From Roseovarius arcticus (GTDB lineage: Bacteria; Pseudomonadota; Alphaproteobacteria; Rhodobacterales; Rhodobacteraceae): a DNA stretch of 64,000 nucleotides. The position numbers and the translations under genes are program-made. Shown one piece after another: positions 45,683 through 55,152 of the stretch. The notes below the pieces were generated by a model. It did not search any database. It worked only from the letters and a program-made list of their open reading frames with translations, and was not told the DNA's origin. The stretch spans positions 1,984,001 to 2,048,000 of the forward strand of contig NZ_SZZN01000001.1 of the NCBI RefSeq assembly GCF_006125015.1, written 5' to 3'. How positions within the stretch are numbered: the stretch's first letter is position 1; each line of letters begins with the position of its first letter.

Positions 45683-46783
45683 TTACTCCTTCAAACCGGA
45701 GGACCGGTGCAGCATCCAGTCCACCACGAAGTTGACCCCGACGGTCAGCAGCGCGATGGCGGCGGCTGGGATAAGCGGTGTAATTTCGCCAAACGAGATC
45801 AGCGTCGCGTTTTCACGCACCATAGACCCCCAGTCCGCAGTAGGCGGCTGGATACCAAGGCCGAGGAACGACAGACCCGCAACAAGCAGAAAGACGAAGC
45901 AGAATTCGAGACCGAATTCGGCGATCAGTGGTGCGGTCGAGTTTGGCAGGATCTCGCGGCGGATAAGGTATCCGGTACCCTCTCCGCGTAGCTTGGCGGC
46001 CTCGATATAGTCCATCACCACCACGTTGCCTGCCACCGCCCGTGTCAGGCGGAAGACGCGCGGCGCATAGATGATCGAAACGGCGATGATGATCACTGGC
46101 ATCGACGGGCCAAAGATCGACAGCATCAACAGGGCAAAGATCAGCGACGGGATCGACATGATGACATCGGCGAACCGCGCCAGCAGGTTATCGAGCCAGC
46201 CACCTTTGGTAGCCGCCAGCAGACCCGCGAACGCCCCCATGAAGAATGCCAGCAGCGTCGCCGTCAGCGCGAGACCGACAGAGTTGCGCGTGCCATAGAT
46301 CAGACGGCTGAACATATCGCGGCCCAGTTGATCGGCGCCAAGCAGCATATTGCTGTCTGCCGGAGCGAAGGCCGACGAGATAATCTCGGCCTCGCCATGA
46401 GGGGCGATCCACGGGGCAAAGATACCTGCAATCGCGTAGATAAAGATCACGAACATACCGAATGCGGCGGTCAGAGGTGCGGTGCGCAATTCCTTGGCCA
46501 TTTCGGTGGACGCAATCAGGATCAGGAACTCGCGGAACGCATATGAGACCATGGCCGCCATAGCGAGCACGAAAGCGATCATCGCGATTACCCAAAGCGC
46601 GTGCACGCCGCCGATGATACCCACGATGATCGACACGAGGGTCAGTGAAAAGATCATCATAAACGGCTGGCGATGGTTGTAGAACGCCGTCACACAAGAG
46701 GCGACGATGAGCGCCGTAAAGTAGGTAAGCGCGAAGGTAGAGGGCGTGAGGCCAAAGAATAAAAGGGCCGAAATATCTTCCAT
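45683..46783 (-). CDS. ABC peptide-type permease (DppC-like) with extra N-terminal membrane region
   Basis: The protein has 366 residues, about 70-100 more than usual. The normal DppC start, FVIFIYAIAGIFAPWIAPHG, appears only at about 111-130. Before it lie about three further hydrophobic segments (about 8-30, 41-59, 62-81). The binding-protein-dependent transport motif EAAKLRGEGTGYLIRREILP is present. It couples to the ATPase encoded 6 bases downstream. The extension is unusual for the family. Confidence 0.9.
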   Translation of the reverse strand: MEDISALLFFGLTPSTFALTYFTALIVASCVTAFYNHRQPFMMIFSLTLVSIIVGIIGGVHALWVIAMIAFVLAMAAMVSYAFREFLILIASTEMAKELRTAPLTAAFGMFVIFIYAIAGIFAPWIAPHGEAEIISSAFAPADSNMLLGADQLGRDMFSRLIYGTRNSVGLALTATLLAFFMGAFAGLLAATKGGWLDNLLARFADVIMSIPSLIFALLMLSIFGPSMPVIIIAVSIIYAPRVFRLTRAVAGNVVVMDYIEAAKLRGEGTGYLIRREILPNSTAPLIAEFGLEFCFVFLLVAGLSFLGLGIQPPTADWGSMVRENATLISFGEITPLIPAAAIALLTVGVNFVVDWMLHRSSGLKE

Positions 46784-46795
46784 GTTTTTTCTCCC

Positions 46796-47752
46796 TTACT
46801 TCGGATGCCGCAGGCGCGGATTGGTCAGGATCGCGCCGACATCTGCCGCAAGATTGAGCAGGATGAAGGTCGCGGCGAAGATCAGGCAGCAAGCCTGCAC
46901 CACCGGGAAGTCACGTTTGCTGACCGCGTCGACCAGTGCCTGCCCGATACCGGGATAAACAAAGACCACCTCGACCAGCACAACGCCGGTGATGAGATAG
47001 GCAAGGTTCAGCGCGACCACGTTGATGATCGGCGCCCACGCATTGGGCAGCGCATGGCGCACGATGACCTTCCAGGGCGGCGTCCCCTTCAGCTTGGCCA
47101 TCTCGATATAGGGAGAGGCCAGCAGGTTAATGATCGCGGCGCGCGTCATGCGCATCATATGCGCGGTAACGACCAGAACCAGCGTCAGCGCCGGTAGGAA
47201 TGTGCGGTTTAGCAAATCCCAGAACGACATGCTGTCGTTCAAGCTGGCGATGGCGGGGAACATGCCCCACTTGACCGAGAAAAAGAGGATCAGGATGTAA
47301 CCCAAGAAGAATTCTGGGCTGGAAATCGACGTCAGCGTCAGCACGTTCGCCACCCGGTCAAAGACCGAGTTACGCAAAAGCGCGACGATCACACCGAGGA
47401 TGATGGCAAAAGGAACGGCGATAACGGCGGCGTAGGTGGCGAGAAACAAGGTGTTGCGGAATCGTTCGCCAATTACGCTCATCACGGTTTCCTGCGTTAC
47501 GATAGATCTGCCGAAATCGAGCACTACTGCCCCTTTCAGCCATTCGAAATATCTAAACAGTGCCGGATCGTTCAAGCCCATCTGCTCGCGCAGAACCCTG
47601 ACGTTTTCCTCGGTCGCTCCTTGGCCCAGAACCGCTTCGGCGATATCGCCGGGTAGCAGTTCAACCATAAAGAAGATGATGACTGAAATGATCAGTAGAA
47701 TCAGCAGTCCCATACCGAGCCGTTTTGCAACGAGCCCAAGAATGTCTCCCAT
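46796..47752 (-). CDS. ABC peptide-type permease (DppB-like)
   Basis: The protein has 318 residues. The start LGMGLLILLIISVIIFFMVE is the conserved DppB first helix, followed by ELLPGDIAEAVLGQGATEEN. The coupling motif is YIEMAKLKGTPPWKVIVRHA with LPNAWAPIINVVALNLA. It is the partner of the gene 12 bases downstream. Its start is 188 bases from the end of the first binding-protein gene, with a hairpin between. Confidence 0.92.
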   Translation of the reverse strand: MGDILGLVAKRLGMGLLILLIISVIIFFMVELLPGDIAEAVLGQGATEENVRVLREQMGLNDPALFRYFEWLKGAVVLDFGRSIVTQETVMSVIGERFRNTLFLATYAAVIAVPFAIILGVIVALLRNSVFDRVANVLTLTSISSPEFFLGYILILFFSVKWGMFPAIASLNDSMSFWDLLNRTFLPALTLVLVVTAHMMRMTRAAIINLLASPYIEMAKLKGTPPWKVIVRHALPNAWAPIINVVALNLAYLITGVVLVEVVFVYPGIGQALVDAVSKRDFPVVQACCLIFAATFILLNLAADVGAILTNPRLRHPK

Positions 47753-47902
47753 TTATCCCTCCTGCTTTTTTATATTATCTGCCTATCGCTAGCATGGCGC
47801 GGCGCAATTTAACAGATACTTGCCCACATGATGCCCACTCAGGAACCTGCATGCCACTGTTTTAACCCATAGTTCACCGCAGGTGCGGCAAGGGGAAACG
47901 AA

Positions 47903-47926
47903 GGCCCGGCGCTACTGCGCCGGACC
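47903..47926 (-). terminator. Hairpin downstream of the first substrate-binding protein gene
   Basis: GGCCCGGCGC (47903-47912) pairs with GCGCCGGACC (47917-47926), loop TACT. It lies 15 bases past the stop at 47941. Such partial terminators let the binding protein exceed the permeases. Confidence 0.55.
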
Positions 47927-47940
47927 TGATTTTGCCTCGA

Positions 47941-49551
47941 TCAGCTCTTGAACCACCAGCGGCTGGCGGCGCGGTAGCCGTCCATGTGCCAGCTGGCCGC
48001 ATACTCACCCGTGGTGCCTACATTGGTGCGGATGCCGTAGACAAAGTTCGGGAAGAACGGAATGATCGTGCCACCGTCATCTTTGGCCAAAATCGCCATG
48101 TCACGGTACATTTCCGCGCGCAGGGTGTCGTCCAGCTCAGCCTTGGCTTGCAGGAGCAGCTTGTTGAACTCTTCGTTCTGCCAGTGCGATTCGTTCCAGG
48201 CCGCGTCGTCCTTGTACGCCAGCGAATACATCACGTCGGGTGTGGGGCGTGCGCCCCAGACGACCATGCACCACGGTTTCTTCAGCCAGACGTCCGAATA
48301 GTAGCCATCGCTCGGCTCGCGCAGCACTTTGATGTCGATGCCTGCCGCCTTGGCCTGCTCTGCGTAGAGGATTGCCAGATCGACGGCGCCTGCCGTAATC
48401 GAATCCGCCACGCTGAAACTGACCGATAGGTTTTCCGCACCGGCCTTTTTCAACAGCGACTTGGCCTGATCGGGGTCATACTCGGTCTGCTCGATGTCTT
48501 TGGGATAGTAGGGCATGGCAGGCGAGTGGTGGAAATCGTTGCCGACCGTGGCCGCACCAAAGGAGATCTTCTCGACCAGCTCGTTACGATCCATCGAGAG
48601 TTTCAGCGCCTTACGGACGTCGACATTGTCGAAAGGGGCAGTGTCGCAGAACATCGGCATCGTGATCGCCTGCGCCGATGGAATGTTGATGACCGTAACG
48701 TCGGGCTGACGCTCTAGCAGGCCCATCGTTTTGTTTTCCAGCAGGCTGGTCGCGTCAGCGTCGCCGGTCACAAGTGCCGTCTGGCGCGCGTTCGGGTCGT
48801 TGATGAAAGTAACCTGAATCGCGTCAAAATATGCGCCCTCACCATGCCAGCCATCAAAGCGGCTGAGTGAGGCGTTTACGCCCGGCTCCCAGCTGTCCAG
48901 AACGTAGGGGCCGCAGCCGTCGCCGGATTGCCAGTTGGCGGTGCCATCCTCGTTGCGGGGCAGAATGACCAGATGGTAGTCAGTCATCAGCCACGGCAGG
49001 TCGGCATTGCCGGCGTCCAGCTTGAACGTCACGGTGTTTTCGTCGTCTGCGACGATATCAGTGACAGAGCCCAGCAGCGCCTTGGCCGCCGAAGTGGTGT
49101 CCTCGCCGCGGTGGAAATTCATCGAAGCGACGACGTCTTCTGCCGTCACTTTTCCGCCTGAATGAAACGTCGCCTTGGGGTTCAGCTTGAACGTCCACTC
49201 GGACGCATCGGGTGTCGCGGACCATTCGGTCGCAACGTCCGCGCCCAATGTGCCGTCGGTGTTGATCTGCGTGAGGAACGCGCGGAACGTGTGTGCCAGC
49301 AGGATCTCGGCGTTGGATTCGTAGATGCCCGGATCATGCGTATCGCCCGAGTTGCCGTCATGCTGCGCGATGCGGAACGTGCCGCCGCGCTGGGGTTCCG
49401 CCTTGGCGGCGGTGGCCCAGAGGCCCGTAGCGGCGCTGGCGGTAACGCCCGCAGCCATCGAATAATTCATGAACGAGCGGCGCGAAACGCGCCCCTCGCG
49501 TGCAGCGTCGGCCAAGCGATCCAGCATCTGCTGGTTTTTCGAATCTGTCAT
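47941..49551 (-). CDS. Tat-exported peptide-type ABC substrate-binding protein 1
   Basis: The protein has 536 residues, SBP family 5. A twin-arginine signal, VSRRSFMNYSMAAGVTASAA, ends near AKAEP. PQRGGTFRIAQHDGNSGDTH opens the mature part. WTFKLNPKATFHSGGKVTAE is the usual binding-protein signature. It is a close paralog of the next gene (same length and the same signal peptide motif SRRSFMNYS). Ligand unknown; peptides, opines or oligosaccharides are possible. Confidence 0.9.
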   Translation of the reverse strand: MTDSKNQQMLDRLADAAREGRVSRRSFMNYSMAAGVTASAATGLWATAAKAEPQRGGTFRIAQHDGNSGDTHDPGIYESNAEILLAHTFRAFLTQINTDGTLGADVATEWSATPDASEWTFKLNPKATFHSGGKVTAEDVVASMNFHRGEDTTSAAKALLGSVTDIVADDENTVTFKLDAGNADLPWLMTDYHLVILPRNEDGTANWQSGDGCGPYVLDSWEPGVNASLSRFDGWHGEGAYFDAIQVTFINDPNARQTALVTGDADATSLLENKTMGLLERQPDVTVINIPSAQAITMPMFCDTAPFDNVDVRKALKLSMDRNELVEKISFGAATVGNDFHHSPAMPYYPKDIEQTEYDPDQAKSLLKKAGAENLSVSFSVADSITAGAVDLAILYAEQAKAAGIDIKVLREPSDGYYSDVWLKKPWCMVVWGARPTPDVMYSLAYKDDAAWNESHWQNEEFNKLLLQAKAELDDTLRAEMYRDMAILAKDDGGTIIPFFPNFVYGIRTNVGTTGEYAASWHMDGYRAASRWWFKS

Positions 49552-49780
49552 TTCTTCTCCCTGAGAGTCGATATCATTAAGATATTTCTATCTGATTTTG
49601 CGCGCTCGCATCTCTCCGTACGGCGCCTATACAGTGTTGGCGTAACGCCCGACCTCGGGGGGCCTGAAAGCGACGCATTGATAGCAAAACACGAATGATA
49701 GCCTGCATCCACACATTTATGCGCAAAGTTTGGCTTTTGTTGCGCGGCGCTGGGGGGAACGTCTGCCGCCCGGCACCACT

Positions 49781-49807
49781 TTGGGTCCGGCGCAGTGCCG
49801 GACCCAA
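49781..49807 (-). terminator. Hairpin between the two binding-protein genes
   Basis: TTGGGTCCGGC (49781-49791) pairs with GCCGGACCCAA (49797-49807), loop GCAGT. It lies 24 bases after the stop of the second binding-protein gene (49832). No T tract, so it may act as an mRNA 3'-end stabiliser or partial terminator. Confidence 0.5.
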
Positions 49808-49831
49808 TCTTGCTCATCTCTTGGGTGCGTT

Positions 49832-51442
49832 TTATGCGGCGAACCACCAGCGGCTGGGGCCTCGCGCGCCGTCCAACTCCCAACTGGGAGCCAGGTCTTC
49901 GCCGACCTGCACATTGTTCCGCACGGCATAAACGAAGTTGTTGAAGAACGGGATGATCGTCCCGCCATCGTCCTTCGCCAATATAGCCATATCGCGATAC
50001 ATTTCGGAGCGCAGCTCATCGTCCAGCTCGGCCTTAGCCTTGACCAGCAGCTCGTTGAACTCCTCGTTCTGCCAGTGCGACTCGTTCCAAGCGGCATCTG
50101 ACGCATAGGCTAGGCTATACATGACGTCTGGCGTGGGACGCGCGCCCCAGCTCACTGCTGTGAACGGCTTTTTCAGCCAAACATCCGAGTAGTAACCATC
50201 GTTCGCTTCACGGACGACATTCACGCTGATACCCGCGGCCTTGGCCTGCTCGGCATAGAGAACGCACATATCGACGGCTCCAGAAAACACCGAATCGGCA
50301 GTACTGAGGCTTACTTTCAGACCCTCGGCGCCTGCCTTTTTAAGCAGAGATTTGGCCTGATCGGGGTCATAGCTACGCTGATCAATGCCTTCGGGGTAAT
50401 AGGGCATCGCCGGGCTGTGGTGGAAGTCATTGCCCATTGTAGCCTCGCCAAACGCGATCTTGCTGATGATCTCGTCGCGGTCCATCGACAGCTTAAGCGC
50501 GTTGCGCACATCAACGTCGTTGAATGGCGCAGTGTCGCAGAACATCGGCATCGTAATCGCGGCCGCAGAGGGGACCGACAGAATTTGGATGCTTGTGTCG
50601 CGTGCCAGTAGCGACTTCGTCTTGAGATCGACCAGCGACACCGCGTCTACATCGCCTGTCACCAGCGCGGTTTGGCGCGCGTTTGGATCGTTCAGGACCA
50701 GCATCACCAGATCGTCGAAATAAGCGCCTTCCAAATGCCAGCCCTCATGGCGTGACAGGCGGAATTGCACACCCCACTCGCCGCTGTCGATCTTGTAGGG
50801 GCCGGACCCGTCGCCCGACTGCCAGTCAATGGTGCCGTCCCCATTGCTGGGGCAAATCGCGAAGTGATAATCGGTCATCAGCCATGGCACGTCGGCGTTG
50901 CCGCCCGACAACTCCACTACGACGGTAAAATCGCCGTCCGCGCGGATATCGGTCACCGACGTCAGCAGCGTTTTGGCCGCCGACGATGAATTCTCGCCGC
51001 GGTGGAAGTTTAGCGAATCAACGACATCCTGCGCCGTTACAGCCTTGCCGCTATGAAAGCTGGCGTTCGGATTGATCTCGAACGTCCAGACAGAGGCGTC
51101 GTCATTAGGCTCCCAACCCGTGGCCAGATCGTTGCCGAGGCTGCCGTCCGGATTGATCAGCGTCAGATAGCTACGGTATTGGTGCGCCAGATAGATCTGC
51201 TGGCGGCTGACATACGTGCCGGGATCGTGCGTATCTGACGAGTTGCCGTCGTGGATACCAAAACGAAATGTGCCGCCCTTTTGCGGGGCCGCGTTCGCCT
51301 TGGTCGTCCAGAGACCAGTCGCGGCAGAGGCGGTAGCGCCCGCAGCAATCGAATAGTTCATGAACGAGCGGCGCGAGATGCTCCCGTCTTTGGCGGCAGC
51401 GCCCAGACGTGTCATCATTTCTGTGTTCGTTATCTTGGTCAT
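49832..51442 (-). CDS. Tat-exported peptide-type ABC substrate-binding protein 2
   Basis: The protein has 536 residues, equal to SBP1. It has ISRRSFMNYSIAAGATASAA as Tat signal, then a mature start APQKGGTFRFGIHDGNSSDT. It shares most of its length with SBP1 and the same C-terminal SRWWF. ATG 51442 follows GGGAGGTCTCCGC, a good ribosome site; an earlier in-frame ATG lacks one. It is the first gene of the five-gene importer cluster. Tandem SBPs with one membrane module suggest broadened substrate range. Confidence 0.9.
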   Translation of the reverse strand: MTKITNTEMMTRLGAAAKDGSISRRSFMNYSIAAGATASAATGLWTTKANAAPQKGGTFRFGIHDGNSSDTHDPGTYVSRQQIYLAHQYRSYLTLINPDGSLGNDLATGWEPNDDASVWTFEINPNASFHSGKAVTAQDVVDSLNFHRGENSSSAAKTLLTSVTDIRADGDFTVVVELSGGNADVPWLMTDYHFAICPSNGDGTIDWQSGDGSGPYKIDSGEWGVQFRLSRHEGWHLEGAYFDDLVMLVLNDPNARQTALVTGDVDAVSLVDLKTKSLLARDTSIQILSVPSAAAITMPMFCDTAPFNDVDVRNALKLSMDRDEIISKIAFGEATMGNDFHHSPAMPYYPEGIDQRSYDPDQAKSLLKKAGAEGLKVSLSTADSVFSGAVDMCVLYAEQAKAAGISVNVVREANDGYYSDVWLKKPFTAVSWGARPTPDVMYSLAYASDAAWNESHWQNEEFNELLVKAKAELDDELRSEMYRDMAILAKDDGGTIIPFFNNFVYAVRNNVQVGEDLAPSWELDGARGPSRWWFAA

Positions 51443-51762
51443 GCGGAGACCTCCCGTAAACTTTGTTAAGTGAATTTCGTGCAATCAGGCGCCCTAATGG
51501 GCGCTGTCCAAACCTGCGACCCGCACAGAGTGAGAGGCCATGGAAAGGCGATCTGCAAAAATTTTGCTCGATTGCGACATTCGCGTATTAGAACATAGGT
51601 CATGCTGCGCGGCTACCCTACAATCCAAAAAACTCTTTATTTTCAATGTTGACATGGCCTACGAAGGTAAGAGACTCACCCATTAGTATCTCAATCTACG
51701 GCTAAACTACGCGTATGCGGTATCAAAATCTTGCGACTATGCCGTTTTAGTCTGGTCAGATT
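51443..51762. other. AT-richer intergenic region upstream of the ABC importer
   Basis: The 320-base gap holds no gene that I can support. It should contain the promoter for the importer operon (minus strand). A TTGACA at 51649-51654 on the plus strand has no matching -10 hexamer. Confidence 0.5.
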
Positions 51763-53079
51763 TCAATTCCGCTTTGCGCGCAGCTTGGCAAAATAATCCA
51801 ACCGCTTCTTTAACTCACGCTCGAATCCGCGCTCGACCGGTTGGTAGAGGACGGGGCGTTTCATCGTCTCGGGAAAGTAGTTCTGGCCGGAAAATCCATC
51901 TTCTGCATCGTGATCATAGGCATAGCCCGCGCCATACCCCTCATCCTTCATCAGCTTGGTCGGAGCGTTCAGGATATGCTTGGGCGGCGGCTCGGAGCCG
52001 GTCTTTTTCGCCTCGCGCATGGCGGCCTTGAACGCCGAATAGCCCGCGTTCGATTTTGGTGCCAGCGCCAGATACGTCACGGCCTGCCCCAGCGCCAATT
52101 CGCCCTCTGGACTGCCCAGCCTCTCATACGTCTCCCACGCGTCCAGACAAACGCGGTGCGCATGCGTGTCGGCCAGCCCGATATCCTCGACCGCCATGCG
52201 TGTGATGCGCCGGGCCAGATATCGAGGGTCCTCGCCCCCGGTCAGCATCCGCGCCAGCCAATAAAGTGCGGCGTCAGGATCAGACCCACGCACGGATTTA
52301 TGCAGGGCCGAGATCAGGTTGTAATGCTCATCGCCCGATTTGTCGTATTTCGCGGCGCGGCGCATCAACCGGGTGGACAGGCCATCAACACCCAGCTTCT
52401 TGCCCTCTACTTTCCAAGCGGCGATCTGCTCGATCAGGTTCAGCAGGGCGCGCCCGTCGCCATCCGCCATTTCCAGCAGCGCCTCGCGGGCGGGGCCGTC
52501 CAACGGCAAGGCGCGGTCCATCTCACGCTCGGCCCGCTGGGCAAGGCGCTCAAGGTCCGACAGCACCAACCGTGTCAGCACAAGCACTTGGCTGCGGCTT
52601 AGCAAAGCGGCGTTCAGCTCAAAACTGGGGTTTTCGGTGGTGGCGCCGACCAGAAGGATCGTGCCATCCTCCATGTAGGGTAGAAACCCATCCTGCTGAG
52701 CCTTGTTGAAGCGGTGTATTTCGTCGACAAACAGCAGCGTCCCCTGCCCGTTCTGGCGGCGGTGGCGCGCCTCCTGAAACACTTTCTTGAGGTCCGCCAC
52801 GCCAGAGAAAATCGCGCTGATTTGGACGAAATGCAGGTCTGTTTCATCTGCCAGCAGCCGCGCGATCGTCGTCTTACCCACGCCGGGCGGCCCCCAGAAG
52901 ATCAAGCTACCAAGGCTGCCCGCGGCCAGCATCACGCCCAATGGTGCCTCATCGCCCAGCACCTGTTCCTGCCCGATTACGTCGCCTAAGGATTTAGGTC
53001 GCAAGCGGTCGGCGAGCGGGCGATGGCCCTCTGCTTGGGTTTTGGGGGCAGGATCGCCGCTATCGAACAGATCGGCCAT
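51763..53079 (-). CDS. rarA: Replication-associated recombination protein A (RarA/MgsA)
   Basis: The protein has 438 residues. LADRLRPKSLGDVIGQEQVL opens the AAA+ domain, followed by WGPPGVGKTTIARLLADET (Walker A), LFVDEIHRFNKAQQDGFLPY (Walker B), and the RarA-specific C-terminal part with HYNLISALHKSVRGSDPDAA and YLARRITRMAVEDIGLAD. It acts at stalled replication forks. It begins 2 bases after the degQ stop, so the two form an operon. Confidence 0.95.
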   Translation of the reverse strand: MADLFDSGDPAPKTQAEGHRPLADRLRPKSLGDVIGQEQVLGDEAPLGVMLAAGSLGSLIFWGPPGVGKTTIARLLADETDLHFVQISAIFSGVADLKKVFQEARHRRQNGQGTLLFVDEIHRFNKAQQDGFLPYMEDGTILLVGATTENPSFELNAALLSRSQVLVLTRLVLSDLERLAQRAEREMDRALPLDGPAREALLEMADGDGRALLNLIEQIAAWKVEGKKLGVDGLSTRLMRRAAKYDKSGDEHYNLISALHKSVRGSDPDAALYWLARMLTGGEDPRYLARRITRMAVEDIGLADTHAHRVCLDAWETYERLGSPEGELALGQAVTYLALAPKSNAGYSAFKAAMREAKKTGSEPPPKHILNAPTKLMKDEGYGAGYAYDHDAEDGFSGQNYFPETMKRPVLYQPVERGFERELKKRLDYFAKLRAKRN

Positions 53080-53081
53080 GG

Positions 53082-54461
53082 CTACAGCCTGAACCGCATG
53101 GTCAGCCGCCGCTGCCCGCGCTGAATATCCAAACTGAGGCGCCGGGTCGCTGCTTCCAGTGCCGCGCTGGCACCGGCGCTGTCGGTAACGACCGCGCCAT
53201 CAATGCCCAGTAGGATATCGCCCGGACGCAGCCCGGCCCGCGCGCCAATGTCGCCCGGGTCCTCGACCAGCACGCCAGAGGCGGTGAGTGGCAGATCATA
53301 TTCGGCCATCACGGCAGGATTAATCGTACTCAGCGTCACACCCGGCACGGCGGCGCGGGGACCAGTGACCTGCGTGTCGCGCGGCGGTACATCAGGCGCG
53401 CGCTGCATGGGCACGGTAATCTCGCGCGTCTCGCCATCCTGCAGCACCGTCACTAGCACGTCCGCCCCCAGACCTGCGATGCTCATGCGGTAGATCATCT
53501 CGGCGGGGCCATTCACCTCTTGGCTGTCGACTGCGAGGATGACGTCACCCGGCGCCAGTCCCGCTACGCCAAAGGGGCTGGCTGAGTGCATGTCCGACAA
53601 GATGATTCCGCCCGCTCGCGGCAGTCCTAGCCCCTCGGCCATGTCGTACGTCACTGGCTGGCCGCTGACGCCTGCCCAAGGGCGCTGGAACGCCGTCTCG
53701 CCCGCGCGGGCCTGCGCGACGAACTGCTCCACCAGCGTGGCAGGGATGGCAAAGCCAATGCCGTTTGAGCCGCCCGACCGGCTAAGGATAGACGTATTGA
53801 TCCCAATCAACTGTCCTGCGGTATCGACCAGCGCCCCGCCTGAATTGCCGGGGTTGATTGGCGCATCGGTCTGGATGAAATAGCCCCTAGTATTACCCGT
53901 TGCAGCGCCGGACCGCGCGAGGCCCGATACGATGCCACTGCTTACGGTCTGCCCCACGCCAAAGGGGTTGCCCACGGCCAGCACCAATTCGCCTACCTCG
54001 ACGGTATCACTGCTGCGCAGGGCCAGCGCGGGCAGGTTATTCGCATTCTCCAGCTTAAGGATTGCCAGATCGCTTTCCTCATCGGCGAGCAACACACTCG
54101 CGTCGTACTCGCGTCTGTCATTTAGCACGACGCGAATGTCGGTCGCCTGCCCTACAACGTGGTAATTCGATACAATGATGCCATCCCCGCCGAGGATCAC
54201 GCCCGATCCAAGCGAGTTTTCCACGCGAGGGCGCTCTGCACCAAAATTCTGGAAAAGCTGGCCAAAGAACGGGTCATTCGCAAACGGACTGGTGCGCCCT
54301 TCTATCACACGGCGGGCGTAGATATTGACCACCGCTGGTGTCACCGCTTTTACCACAGGAACAAAGCCCATCTGAATTTCAGTGCGATCCTGCGGCACCT
54401 GCATATCGGCCAACGCGGGCGCGGCGAGCATGATCAGGGCGATGGCAACGGGTTTCAGCAT
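53082..54461 (-). CDS. Do/DegQ-type periplasmic serine protease
   Basis: The protein has 459 residues. The signal peptide is MLKPVAIALIMLAAPALA. The triad is His101 in SNYHVVGQATD, Asp131 in DEESDLAILKLE and Ser207 in NPGNSGGAL. Two PDZ domains follow (about 245-335 and 355-455), with SASPFGVAGLAPGDVILAVD and ARAGLRPGDILLGIDGA. It is a periplasmic quality-control protease/chaperone. ATG 54461 is chosen because the signal peptide begins there; the frame is open further upstream. Confidence 0.93.
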   Translation of the reverse strand: MLKPVAIALIMLAAPALADMQVPQDRTEIQMGFVPVVKAVTPAVVNIYARRVIEGRTSPFANDPFFGQLFQNFGAERPRVENSLGSGVILGGDGIIVSNYHVVGQATDIRVVLNDRREYDASVLLADEESDLAILKLENANNLPALALRSSDTVEVGELVLAVGNPFGVGQTVSSGIVSGLARSGAATGNTRGYFIQTDAPINPGNSGGALVDTAGQLIGINTSILSRSGGSNGIGFAIPATLVEQFVAQARAGETAFQRPWAGVSGQPVTYDMAEGLGLPRAGGIILSDMHSASPFGVAGLAPGDVILAVDSQEVNGPAEMIYRMSIAGLGADVLVTVLQDGETREITVPMQRAPDVPPRDTQVTGPRAAVPGVTLSTINPAVMAEYDLPLTASGVLVEDPGDIGARAGLRPGDILLGIDGAVVTDSAGASAALEAATRRLSLDIQRGQRRLTMRFRL

Positions 54462-54548
54462 CTGAGCCTCCGGGGGGAATCCACACCTTGGCGATATGCG
54501 CGCCCATGCGTGCAATTGCAAGTTTGCCGGCGCTCTGCCCTCAAACGC

Positions 54549-54578
54549 AAAAACCCCCGCCGGATGTGGCAGGGGTTT
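54549..54578 (-). terminator. Terminator of the spc/alpha ribosomal operon
   Basis: AAACCCC-C-GCC pairs with GGC-A-GGGGTTT across 54551-54578; on the minus strand the stem runs into GGGGGTTTTTGCG. It lies just downstream of rplQ, the last gene of the operon. Confidence 0.75.
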
Positions 54579-54604
54579 CAGCAAACAGCCCGTGCGGGCG
54601 GTCT

Positions 54605-55030
54605 TTATTCTTCTTCGATGTCCGCCATTTCGGCAGCGACGCGCTCTTTGTCGGCCTTGCCCTTGGCAGCGGGATCACGGTCAACAAATTCGATTATCGC
54701 CATCGGTGCCATGTCGCCATACCGAAAGCCAGCTTTCAGAACGCGGACGTAGCCACCTTGGCGGTCCTTATAGCGCGGACCCAGAATGTCGAACAATTTA
54801 GTGACATACTGGTCCTGCTTCAGCTGTGCCGCAGCCTGGCGGCGGGCGTGCAGATCGCCGCGCTTGCCCAGCGTGATCATCTTGTCGATGATGCGGCGCA
54901 GTTCTTTGGCTTTTGGCAGTGTTGTTTTAATTTGCTCATGTTCGATGAGCGAGCCGGCCATGTTCGCCCACAGCGCCTTGCGGTGCTCATGGGTGCGGTT
55001 CAGGCGGCGGTATCCTCTTGCGTGACGCAT
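54605..55030 (-). CDS. rplQ: 50S ribosomal protein L17
   Basis: The protein has 141 residues. [20 protein letters not shown] opens the L17 family, followed by [20 protein letters not shown]. The C-terminal tail ([20 protein letters not shown]) is alphaproteobacterial. It is the final gene of the operon, 122 bases behind rpoA with a hairpin between. Confidence 0.97.
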   Translation of the reverse strand: MRHARGYRRLNRTHEHRKALWANMAGSLIEHEQIKTTLPKAKELRRIIDKMITLGKRGDLHARRQAAAQLKQDQYVTKLFDILGPRYKDRQGGYVRVLKAGFRYGDMAPMAIIEFVDRDPAAKGKADKERVAAEMADIEEE

Positions 55031-55119
55031 TGTCTAACTCCTAAACTTATTTTGCTTTGTCCGGCGGCGTGATGCGTGTCAGGCCACTCTCCTTGGGGGC
55101 CGAAACCCCGGTCGTATAA

Positions 55120-55146
55120 GCAGGCCGGGCGATAGGCCCGACCTGC
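55120..55146 (-). terminator. Hairpin between rpoA and rplQ
   Basis: GCAGGCCGGGC (55120-55130) pairs with GCCCGACCTGC (55136-55146) with one mismatch. It lies just downstream of the rpoA stop and may set the rpoA:rplQ ratio or be a processing site. Confidence 0.4.
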
Positions 55147-55152
55147 AAATTC

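Noticed and set aside
51649..51654. TTGACA as a possible plus-strand promoter
   Set aside because: No -10 hexamer at a suitable distance and the only downstream gene is on the other strand.
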